Positions 43,598 to 51,665 of a DNA stretch of 64,000 nt are shown here, piece by piece (the stretch's first letter is position 1; every line of letters begins with the position of its first letter). This DNA comes from Pelobacter seleniigenes DSM 18267 (GTDB taxonomy: Bacteria > Desulfobacterota > Desulfuromonadia > Desulfuromonadales > Geopsychrobacteraceae), in the NCBI RefSeq assembly GCF_000711225.1, contig NZ_JOMG01000002.1, positions 136,501 to 200,500 of the forward strand, given 5' to 3'. The position numbers were made by a program, and so were the translations under genes. The notes under the pieces were generated by a model that was not told the DNA's origin, did not search any database, and worked only from the letters and a program-made list of their open reading frames with translations.

Positions 43598-45304
43598 ATG
43601 ATTAAACCTGCAGCCCCCCCACCTGAGCAATCCCCGGATCTGCTCCAAGCCATCCGCAGGATTTCTGAACTGGAAACTGAACTCGAGGCACAACGCCAGA
43701 ATCCGGACCAGACCCCGTACCAACTCTGTCGCCAGGATCTCTCCAAACTCAACGCCTTGATTGACAGCAGTGCGGACCTGATCTGGCTGATGGATTGTGA
43801 TAAAAAACTGGTTCAGGCCAACGGCACCGCTCTCGCCGCGCTGCAGACTTTTGGAGCAGCCGAGGTCAGTCCGGGGCAGCCGGTCCCGGCGATGTTCCCT
43901 GGTCAAGAAGCAGAACGTTTCAACACCATTTTCGAACGGGTCCTGCAAGGCCAGACCGAGCAGACGGAATTCAAAACCCCCGGTGGGCGAATTTTCTCGG
44001 CGACAATTCAGCCGGTCAGAGATGGACACCAGATCACCGGGGCGTCGACCTTCGCGCGCGACGTCACCCAGACCCGGCACCTGGAAGAAGAGCTGCGCCG
44101 CTACGGCCAGGTTATCGCCTCCACCCCCACGCTGATCGCGGTCCTCGATCGGGACGCCCGCTTTCATCTGGCCAACGACGCTTATCTGCGCGCGTTCAAT
44201 AAAAACCGTTCCGAGCTGATCGGGACCCACATCAACGAATTGATCAGCGCGGCCCATTATCAGGAATACACCGAGCCGAACCTGCGTAAAGCATTTGCCG
44301 GAGAACCCTGTCAGTTTCAATCATGGATGGATCTCCCCGCCCATGGCCATCGCTTCATGGCCATCACCTACCACCCGCTGCAGGACCCGCCGCAGGCCCC
44401 TGAATTTGTGGTAGTCAGTGTTCATGATATCACCGACCTGAAGCAGGCCGAAGACAATCGCCGGAGGATCTTTGAAGTGTCCCTCGACATGCTCTGCATC
44501 AGCGATTTCGACGGTCGTTTCAGGGAACTCAACCCGGCCTGGACGAAGAACCTGGGCTGGTCGGAAGAAGAGCTGCAGGGCCGCTCCTGGCTGGATTTCA
44601 TCGACCCTGACGACTTTGCCACCAGCCTTGCCGCCGGGGAGAAGCTGGCCCGGGGCGAAAGTCTCGTCGGCTTTGAAAACCGCTATCGCTGCAAAGACGG
44701 TTCATTGAAGTGGCTGGCCTGGAGTTCCTATCCGGACTCGGAGCAGCAGAAGATCTATTCGGCGGTGCGCGACATCACCACGCGGAAGAAGATGGAGGAA
44801 AAACTGCAACGGCTGGCCGCCACCGACCCGCTGACCGGGGCCGGCAATCGCAGGCATTTTATCCAATGTGCGGAGCAGGAACTGAAACGCAGCTCCCGCT
44901 ATGGCTCGCAGCTGGCGGTGGTCATGCTCGATATCGACTATTTCAAAAAGATCAACGATCGCTACGGCCACGCCACCGGCGATGAAGTTCTGAAAAAACT
45001 GGTCGACTGCTGTCTGCAGGAGTTGCGCGCGACGGATATTTTCGGCCGCTTCGGCGGCGAGGAGTTTGCCGCCGTGCTCATCGAAACCGACCGCACCACC
45101 GCGCTGGAAACCTGTACCCGGTTGCTGCAGCAGATCTCCAAATTGAAGATCAACACCGCGGACCAAACCTTCAACGTCACCGTCAGCATCGGCCTGACCA
45201 TGCGCAGCGCAGAAGACATCAGCATCGATCCGCTCCTGAAACGAGCGGATGATGCCCTGTATCAGGCCAAAGAGGCCGGACGCAACCGGGTCGTGCTGCT
45301 CTGA
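43598..45304 (+). CDS. Multi-PAS diguanylate cyclase
   Basis: A cytosolic protein of 568 residues. A short coiled coil leads to three PAS-type domains (about 45-165, 170-285, 290-405) and a GGDEF domain (about 410-568). The active-site GGEEF is at 486-490, so synthesis of cyclic di-GMP is expected. The inhibitory I-site R477-A-T-D480 is at the right distance, suggesting product feedback. The substrate region LDIDYFKKINDRYGH is intact. The ATG at 43598 follows AGAGG by six bases. No membrane segments are seen, so the PAS domains probably sense a cytosolic ligand or redox state. Confidence 0.92.
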   Translation: MIKPAAPPPEQSPDLLQAIRRISELETELEAQRQNPDQTPYQLCRQDLSKLNALIDSSADLIWLMDCDKKLVQANGTALAALQTFGAAEVSPGQPVPAMFPGQEAERFNTIFERVLQGQTEQTEFKTPGGRIFSATIQPVRDGHQITGASTFARDVTQTRHLEEELRRYGQVIASTPTLIAVLDRDARFHLANDAYLRAFNKNRSELIGTHINELISAAHYQEYTEPNLRKAFAGEPCQFQSWMDLPAHGHRFMAITYHPLQDPPQAPEFVVVSVHDITDLKQAEDNRRRIFEVSLDMLCISDFDGRFRELNPAWTKNLGWSEEELQGRSWLDFIDPDDFATSLAAGEKLARGESLVGFENRYRCKDGSLKWLAWSSYPDSEQQKIYSAVRDITTRKKMEEKLQRLAATDPLTGAGNRRHFIQCAEQELKRSSRYGSQLAVVMLDIDYFKKINDRYGHATGDEVLKKLVDCCLQELRATDIFGRFGGEEFAAVLIETDRTTALETCTRLLQQISKLKINTADQTFNVTVSIGLTMRSAEDISIDPLLKRADDALYQAKEAGRNRVVLL

Positions 45305-45325
45305 CCGGTTGCCGAGAGGTGCTGA

Positions 45326-47884
45326 TCAGGAAACCGGCGCATCGAGGATCGATTCGGGATGGAACTTCCTGTCCAACTCGGCATCGACCCCGTTGGCGAT
45401 TTTCGGCAAACGCCAGATCTCCCGATTATACTCACGCATGGTCCGATCAGTCGAAAACTTGCCGCCGCTGGCCGTGTTGAGAATACTCATCCGCGTCCAG
45501 CCGGCCCGATCCCGATAGGCCGAGGCGACCTGTTGCTGCGCCGTAACATAGGAGGCAAAATCCGCCGCCGTCAGCCAGGGGTCGTAAGGACTTTCAATGG
45601 CCGCAATCAACGGATCGAAAATCCCCGCTTCAAACTGGTTGAAATGGCCATGCTTGAGCAGGTTCATGACCCGCTGGAGGTCCTCGTTCCCCGCAATAAT
45701 GCCGCTGGGATCATAGTGCGGACGCAGGGCCTCGACTTCCGCAGCAGTCAGCCCGAAGAGGAAAAAGTTGTCGGCTCCGACCTCCTCGCGGATTTCGATA
45801 TTGGCGCCGTCCAGGGTGCCGATGGTCAGCGCGCCGTTGAGCATGAATTTCATGTTGCCGGTCCCGGAAGCCTCTTTGCCGGCGGTCGATATCTGCTCGG
45901 ACAGATCGGCGCCCGGAGCGATAACCTCCATGGCCGAAACCCGGTAATTGGGGAAGAAGGCCACCTTGAGCAAATCCCCGACCTGGGGATCGTTGTTGAC
46001 CATGATCGAGACATTACTGATCAGCTTGATGATCAGCTTGGCCATCTGATAGCCAGGGGCTGCTTTGCCGCCGATCAGCACGCAGCGCGGGGTCCAGTCT
46101 GCGACATCATCCCGTTTGATCCGGTCATACAGGTGGATCACGTGCAGCACATTGAGCAACTGCCGCTTGTATTCGTGAATCCTCTTCACCTGGACATCAA
46201 ACAGCGCTTCAGGGTTGAAGGTCACCTTACACTCGTCCTTGACCAGTTGCGCCAGGCGCTGCTTGTTGTTGTACTTGACCCGCTGCCACTCGTCCCTGAA
46301 CTCAGGGTTCTCCGCTAAAGGCTTCAACCGGCTGAGCTGGTCGAGCTCGGTCACCCAGCCATTGCCGATCTTACTGCTGATCAGCTGATTCAAGCCGGGA
46401 TTAGCATAGGCCAGCCAGCGCCGCTGGGTTACCCCGTTGGTCTTGTTGTTGAACTTCTCCGGCCAGAGCTCGTAAAAATCACGGAACAGCCCTTCGCGCA
46501 AAAGCTGCGAATGGAGTTCGGCAACCCCGTTCACGGAAAAACTGCCGACAATCGCCAGATAGGCCATCCGCACCTGCGGTTCCGGTCCTTCTTCGATCAG
46601 GGACATGCGCCGCTGACGCTCCTGATCGCCGGGCCAGCGTTGCGCCACCTGACTTAAGAAGCGGGCGTTGATTTCATAAATGATGTCGAGCAGCCGGGGC
46701 AGCACCGTCTGAAACAGGCGCACCGGCCACTTTTCCAAAGCTTCGGGTAACAGGGTATGGTTGGTATAGGCCATGGTCTGCTGGGTGATATCCCAGGCGT
46801 CCTTCCACTCCAGCCCGTGCCGGTCCAGCAACAGCCGCATCAGTTCGGCGACGGCAATACTGGGATGGGTGTCGTTGAGCTGAAAACAGTTCTTTTCGGC
46901 GAATTCCTTGAGATGTTTCCCCTTCACCCCGGCCCAGCGTTCGAAAACGTCCTGCAAACTGGCGGAAGCGAGAAAATACTGCTGGCGCAGGCGCAGATCC
47001 TTGCCGTTCTCGCTGGCATCGTTGGGATAGAGGACCATGGTGATTTTTTCCGCCTCGTTTTTGGCTGCGACCGAGCCGGCATAATCGCCGGAGTTAAATT
47101 CATCCAGGTCGAATTCTTCGGTGGCCACGGCCTTCCACAGCCGCAGGGTATTGACCGTTTCATTGCGATAGCCGGGAATCGGCACATCGTAGGGCATGGC
47201 CAGAACATCACGGGTGTCGACCCAGCGGACCCGCAGCTTGCCCGAGGCATCGTTGTAGAACTCGCTGCGCCCGCCGAATTTGATCCGTTGCCGATATTCG
47301 GGGCGTTCCAGTTCCCAGCAGTTGGACGAGGCGAGCCAGTGATCCGGCTCCTCGATCTGGTAGCCGTTTTTGATATGCTGGCGGAACATGCCGTATTCAT
47401 AGCGGATGCCGTAGCCCATCACCGGTAATTGCAGGGTTGCGCAGCTATCGAGGAAGCATGCGGCCAGCCGGCCGAGGCCGCCGTTACCGAGCCCGGCGTC
47501 CGGCTCGATATCCGCCAGTTCCTCCATGTCGAGATAGACCTCGTGCAAGGCGTCAGCGACCTCTTTTTCGATCCCCAGATTATGCACCGCATTCCCCAGG
47601 GAGCGCCCCATCAGGAACTCCAGGGACAGGTAGTAGGCGCGTTTGCAGTCGCTCTCTTCATAGGCATAGCGGGTATTTTTCCAGCGTTCCATGAGCCGGT
47701 CGCGCACGGTCAGGGCCAGGGCTTCATAGGCATAGTGGGTCAGCCGGCAATTCCGGTCACGCCCCAGGTTGTAGGTATAATAACTGCGAAAGTCGTCGCC
47801 CAGCGAATCGGCGTCCATCCCCAAGGGAGGCGCATCGGTCAGTTCCGGGCAGGTTGCTTTGTTTTTGAAACGTTTGAAATTCAT
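45326..47884 (-). CDS. glgP: Glycogen/alpha-glucan phosphorylase
   Basis: An 852-residue GT35 enzyme, typical length. The PLP-binding lysine is K679 in EASGTGNMKFMLNGALTIG. Other family blocks are YYLSLEFLMGRSLGNAV, GNGGLGRLAACFLDS, YTNHTLLPEALEKWP and GTLDGANIEI. It releases glucose-1-phosphate from alpha-glucan with phosphate. It complements the glycogen-synthesis unit at 15.8-23.7 kb, though located 25 kb away. The ATG at 47884 was chosen; its ribosome site is weak. It is convergent with the diguanylate cyclase gene, with 21 bases between. Confidence 0.95.
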   Translation of the reverse strand: MNFKRFKNKATCPELTDAPPLGMDADSLGDDFRSYYTYNLGRDRNCRLTHYAYEALALTVRDRLMERWKNTRYAYEESDCKRAYYLSLEFLMGRSLGNAVHNLGIEKEVADALHEVYLDMEELADIEPDAGLGNGGLGRLAACFLDSCATLQLPVMGYGIRYEYGMFRQHIKNGYQIEEPDHWLASSNCWELERPEYRQRIKFGGRSEFYNDASGKLRVRWVDTRDVLAMPYDVPIPGYRNETVNTLRLWKAVATEEFDLDEFNSGDYAGSVAAKNEAEKITMVLYPNDASENGKDLRLRQQYFLASASLQDVFERWAGVKGKHLKEFAEKNCFQLNDTHPSIAVAELMRLLLDRHGLEWKDAWDITQQTMAYTNHTLLPEALEKWPVRLFQTVLPRLLDIIYEINARFLSQVAQRWPGDQERQRRMSLIEEGPEPQVRMAYLAIVGSFSVNGVAELHSQLLREGLFRDFYELWPEKFNNKTNGVTQRRWLAYANPGLNQLISSKIGNGWVTELDQLSRLKPLAENPEFRDEWQRVKYNNKQRLAQLVKDECKVTFNPEALFDVQVKRIHEYKRQLLNVLHVIHLYDRIKRDDVADWTPRCVLIGGKAAPGYQMAKLIIKLISNVSIMVNNDPQVGDLLKVAFFPNYRVSAMEVIAPGADLSEQISTAGKEASGTGNMKFMLNGALTIGTLDGANIEIREEVGADNFFLFGLTAAEVEALRPHYDPSGIIAGNEDLQRVMNLLKHGHFNQFEAGIFDPLIAAIESPYDPWLTAADFASYVTAQQQVASAYRDRAGWTRMSILNTASGGKFSTDRTMREYNREIWRLPKIANGVDAELDRKFHPESILDAPVS

Positions 47885-48006
47885 AGCGGTATCCGTCGTT
47901 TCTGTACGCAAATAAATCGAAAATCACCGCAGGGTCAAAACCTGGCAGCCCCCTCGACTTGTCTTATAAAATAGCACAGGCTTCAGCCAAGGCGAAAGCG
48001 GGCACG

Positions 48007-48040
48007 AAAAAAGCCCCGCGCAGAAGAGCCTGAGCGGGGC
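48007..48040 (-). terminator. Terminator of polA
   Basis: The stem GCCCCGC/GCGGGGC with a 14-base loop is followed on the minus strand by TTTTTT, 33 bases past the polA stop. Confidence 0.85.
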
Positions 48041-48072
48041 CGTTGGTCAATCAGAAGAGGTATAAGGCCGGA

Positions 48073-50754
48073 TCAGTGAGCCTGCGCCCAGTTCGCGCCC
48101 GAGCCGAGATCAACCCGCAGCGGCAGGTCGAGGGAAACGGCCCCTTCCATCTCCGCGCGAATCAGCTCACAGACCGCCTCAAGCTCGGCGGCCGGGGCTT
48201 CGAAGACCAGTTCATCGTGGACCTGCAGCAGCATGCGGCACTGCAGCTGCTCGGCGCGCAGCCTCCGGTCGATATTGACCATGGCCACCTTGATGATATC
48301 CGCGGCGCTGCCCTGAATCGGGTAATTGATGGCGTTGCGTTCGGCGTAACTGCGCACCGCGCCGTTTTTGCTGTTGATCTCGGGAATGGCGCAGTGCCGC
48401 CCGAGCAGGGTGGTCACATACTGATGCTCACGAGCCTCGGTCTTCTTGTCTTCCAGGTATTGCAGCACGGCCGGGTAACGTTCGAAATAATGATCGATGA
48501 ATTGCTGGGCTTCGGCCCGGCTGATGCCCAGGTCCTTGCCCAGGCTGAACGCGCCCATGCCGTAGAGCACACCGAAGTTGATGGTCTTGGCCTGACGGCG
48601 CATTTCGTCAGTGACCATTTCCGGAAAGACATTGAAGATCTCCCCGGCGGTACGCTTGTGGATATCCTCGCCCGCGGCAAAGCTCTCCTTAAGTCCGGCC
48701 ACATCGGCCATGTGCGCCATGACCCGCAGTTCGACCTGGGAATAGTCGGCCGAAATCAGCACCCAGTCCTGCTCCGGGATGAAGGCTTCCCGGATGCGCC
48801 GCCCCTCGGTAGTCCGAATCGGGATATTCTGCAGGTTGGGATCGCTCGACGAGAGCCGCCCGGTGGCCGTGACGGTCTGGTTGAAGGAGGTGTGCAACCG
48901 CCCGGTGGCCGGGTTGATCAGCTTCGGCAAGGCATCGGAATAGGTATTCTTGAGCTTGCTCAGCGAGCGGTAATCGAGGATCTTCGCAGCGATCTCGTGA
49001 TCATGGGCCAGAGCGGTCAGCACCTCCACATTGGTCGACCAGCCGGTCTTGGTCTTCTTCCCTTTCGGCAGGCTGAGCTTTTCAAACAGCACCTCGCCGA
49101 GTTGCTTGGGCGAATTAATGTTGAACGGGCCGCCGGCCAGGGCGTGAATTTCCTTTTCCAGGTCGACCAGTTTCTCGCCCATTTCCCCGGAGAGTCCACC
49201 CAGAAATTCCGCATCGATGCGGATGCCGCTCCATTCCATCCGGGTCAACACCGCGACCAGAGGCATCTCGACTTCGTAAAAGAGCTTGTGCGGCGCCCCT
49301 TCCGGCAGCTCGGCGAGGAGTTTTTCCGCCAGCTGCAGGGTGATATCGGCATCTTCGGCGGCATACACCGTGGCCCGTTCCACCTCCACTTCGCTGAAGC
49401 AGATCTGCTTCTTGCCCGTGCCGGTCATTTCGGAATAGGGGATCATCCGATGGTTCAGGTGTTCCAGGGCCAGGGCATCCAGACCGTGGGATTTGGCTTC
49501 CGGGTAGATGACGTAGGAGAGGACCATGGTGTCGATCTCCACCCCGGCCAGCTCCACGCCGGCATTGAGCAGCACCAGGGCATCGTACTTGATGTTCTGT
49601 CCGACCTTTTTACAGGCGTCGTCCTCCAGCAACGGCCGCAGCCGCTCCAGCACCAGGGACTGCTCCAATTGGTCAGGCACGCCCAGGTAGCGATGGCCGA
49701 CCGGAACGTACCAGCCGTGGTTGGCGCGGACCGCAAAGGACAGTCCGACCAGTTCCGCCTGAACCGCATTGAGGCTGGTGGTTTCGGTATCGATGGCAAA
49801 ACGTTTGGCCTGGCGCAGCTCCGCAATCAGCTCATCCAGATCGGCCTCGCTGAGCACGGTCCGGTAATCGGCATCCACTTCGGCACGCTGCGGCAGGGCC
49901 GCAAACTCCTGGGCCAATTTATTGAACTCGAACTTGCGGAACAGCTCTTCCAGGGCCTCCCGGTTCGGTTCGCCCAGGGCCAGTTCCTCGGCGCTCAGGT
50001 TAATATCCAGATCGTAAACCAGGTCGGCCAGCTTGCGCGACAGCCGCGCCTGGTCGGCGAACTCGCGCAGGTTCTCCTGGCGTTTCTTCCCTTTCACCTG
50101 ATCGATATTGGCCAACAGGTTGTCAATGCTGCCAAACTCCTGGATCAATCCGGCGGCGGTCTTTTCGCCGATCCCCGGCACCCCCGGAATATTGTCGGAG
50201 CTGTCACCGGCCAGGCCGAGGACCTCCAGCACCTGCTCCGGCGGTACGCCGAAGCGTTCGATCACTTCCTGGCGCCCGGAGATCTTCCCTTTCATGGTAT
50301 CGAGCAGGCGGACCTCGTCGCTGACGATCTGCATCAGGTCTTTGTCCCCGGTGACCACGGTCACCGCGAATCCCTGCTCGGCATAGCGTTTGGCCAACGT
50401 GGCGATGATATCGTCCGCCTCGTAGCCGGACAGCTCCAGCGCGGGCAGGTTGAAGGCCCGCACCACATCCTTGATCTGCGGAATCTGCGGGATCAGGTCA
50501 TCGGGCATGGCCGCCCGGTTGGCCTTGTATTCGGGATACAGCTCTTTCCGAAAAGTCGGGCCTTTGCTGTCGAAGATCACCGCAATATGGTCGGGTTGCT
50601 GGTCGCGCAGCAGGGTCAGCAGCATATTGGTAAAGCCGTAGACCGCGTTGGTCGCCTCCCCTTTGGAATTGGAGAGATGGCGAATAGCAAAATAAGCCCG
50701 ATAGATATAGGATGAGCCGTCAACCAGGTAGACCTGTTCTTTTTTTTCCGTCAT
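48073..50754 (-). CDS. polA: DNA polymerase I
   Basis: The protein has 893 residues and all three domains. The 5'-nuclease (about 1-290) has YLVDGSSYIYRAYFA and GYEADDIIATLA. The 3'-5' exonuclease (about 310-500) has D322 and E324 in AIDTET and a late EDADITLQL motif, so proofreading looks intact. The polymerase domain has DYSQVELRVMAH (motif A), RRQAKTINFGVLYGMGAF (O-helix) and LQVHDELVFE (motif C). It fills gaps in repair and removes Okazaki primers. The ATG at 50754 has AAAGG eleven bases upstream. It is divergent from the lon region. Confidence 0.97.
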   Translation of the reverse strand: MTEKKEQVYLVDGSSYIYRAYFAIRHLSNSKGEATNAVYGFTNMLLTLLRDQQPDHIAVIFDSKGPTFRKELYPEYKANRAAMPDDLIPQIPQIKDVVRAFNLPALELSGYEADDIIATLAKRYAEQGFAVTVVTGDKDLMQIVSDEVRLLDTMKGKISGRQEVIERFGVPPEQVLEVLGLAGDSSDNIPGVPGIGEKTAAGLIQEFGSIDNLLANIDQVKGKKRQENLREFADQARLSRKLADLVYDLDINLSAEELALGEPNREALEELFRKFEFNKLAQEFAALPQRAEVDADYRTVLSEADLDELIAELRQAKRFAIDTETTSLNAVQAELVGLSFAVRANHGWYVPVGHRYLGVPDQLEQSLVLERLRPLLEDDACKKVGQNIKYDALVLLNAGVELAGVEIDTMVLSYVIYPEAKSHGLDALALEHLNHRMIPYSEMTGTGKKQICFSEVEVERATVYAAEDADITLQLAEKLLAELPEGAPHKLFYEVEMPLVAVLTRMEWSGIRIDAEFLGGLSGEMGEKLVDLEKEIHALAGGPFNINSPKQLGEVLFEKLSLPKGKKTKTGWSTNVEVLTALAHDHEIAAKILDYRSLSKLKNTYSDALPKLINPATGRLHTSFNQTVTATGRLSSSDPNLQNIPIRTTEGRRIREAFIPEQDWVLISADYSQVELRVMAHMADVAGLKESFAAGEDIHKRTAGEIFNVFPEMVTDEMRRQAKTINFGVLYGMGAFSLGKDLGISRAEAQQFIDHYFERYPAVLQYLEDKKTEAREHQYVTTLLGRHCAIPEINSKNGAVRSYAERNAINYPIQGSAADIIKVAMVNIDRRLRAEQLQCRMLLQVHDELVFEAPAAELEAVCELIRAEMEGAVSLDLPLRVDLGSGANWAQAH

Positions 50755-50985
50755 GTGGATAAATGCCTTTCTCGGTTTCAATTTGCTGAATTATTCCACA
50801 GCCAGGACGAAAACAGAAGCAGCTTTATCCTTCGGCCGGGAAACGGGAAAAGGAAGGGCTGGACGGCCGGAGCCAGGCGTGGGATGCTGGGGAGAAGCTG
50901 GCCGGGTTTGCGCAACCACCTTGAAACGGGAAGATTGCAACAGGGGAAAAAAATGACCGGGAAACTTTTTCCGGGGCTGCAAATC

Positions 50986-51014
50986 TTGACAAGTAAAGTT
51001 TGATATTATTATCT
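50986..51014 (+). promoter_or_regulatory. Likely promoter driving the repeat leader and lon
   Basis: A perfect TTGACA, a 17-base spacer and TTATCT stand just before the first tandem repeat. Transcription from here would give lon a leader of roughly 640 bases containing all three repeats. Confidence 0.5.
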
Positions 51015-51032
51015 TTTCAATTGCTTAGCTTG

Positions 51033-51213
51033 TTTTCAGCCGGCAACGGCCCTTTTTCACTGTGGCGGCGTCAAGCAGCGGGCTTACTTGTGCAGCGTAT
51101 AGCACTACGCTTCCGCGCAAGCCCTTGATTTTCTGGCCAAAGCAAAAAATTGCTCGTTGCCAATCTGAAAACGAAAAGGTTGCCTGCCAAGGTTTCCGCA
51201 GGCAACACGCTGG
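51033..51213 (+). repeat. Structured tandem repeat, unit 1
   Basis: A 181-base unit. The outer arms TTTTCAGCCGGCAACG (51033-51048) and CGTTGCCAATCTGAAAA (51155-51171) pair. Inside, GTCAAG...GGGCTT pairs with AAGCCCTTGAT, and GCGTA/TACGC closes the tip. A second hairpin, GTTGCCTGC/GCAGGCAAC, lies at 51179-51206. It is the most diverged of the three tandem units. Confidence 0.9.
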
Positions 51214-51393
51214 TTTTCAGCCGGCAACGGCTCTTTTCACTGTGGTCACGTCAATCAACGGACTGACTTGGGCAGCGTAAAACACTACGCTTCAGCGCAA
51301 GCCCTTGATGTCCTGGCTACAGCAAAAAATTGCTCGTTGCCAATCTGAAAACGAAAAGGTTGCCTGCCAAGGTTTCCGCAGGCAACACGCTGG
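51214..51393 (+). repeat. Structured tandem repeat, unit 2
   Basis: A 180-base unit with the same two hairpins as unit 1. Compared with unit 1 it differs mainly in the 5' half of the long hairpin, while the small hairpin and the CGTTGCCAATCTGAAAACG block are unchanged. Confidence 0.92.
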
Positions 51394-51573
51394 TTTTCAA
51401 CCGGCAACGGCTCTTTTCACTGTGGTCACGTCAATCAACGGACTGACTTGGGCAGCGTAAAACACTACGCTTCCGCGCAAGCCTTTGATGTCCTGGCCAC
51501 AGCAAAAAATTGCTCGTTGCCAATCTGAAAACGAAACGGTTGCCTGCCAAGGTTTCCGCAGGCAACACGCTAA
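51394..51573 (+). repeat. Structured tandem repeat, unit 3
   Basis: A 180-base unit nearly identical to unit 2 (single-base changes such as TTTTCAACC at the start). It ends 93 bases before the lon ATG. No gene is seen in any unit. Confidence 0.92.
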
Positions 51574-51665
51574 ACGGAGCAATAACGAGAACGACTGATT
51601 TTTCAGTCAGGAGGGCTTCCGCGAATGCCCCCTCCCAGCCTCGATTCCGAAGGGAGATATAGTCA

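Noticed and set aside
48043-50715. Open frame of about 890 codons opposite polA
   Set aside because: polA shows all family motifs. The antisense product has no motif and an odd composition typical of a GC-driven shadow.
51033-51573. Tandem repeats as a CRISPR array
   Set aside because: The units are 180 bases, joined without spacers and internally palindromic, and no cas gene is present.
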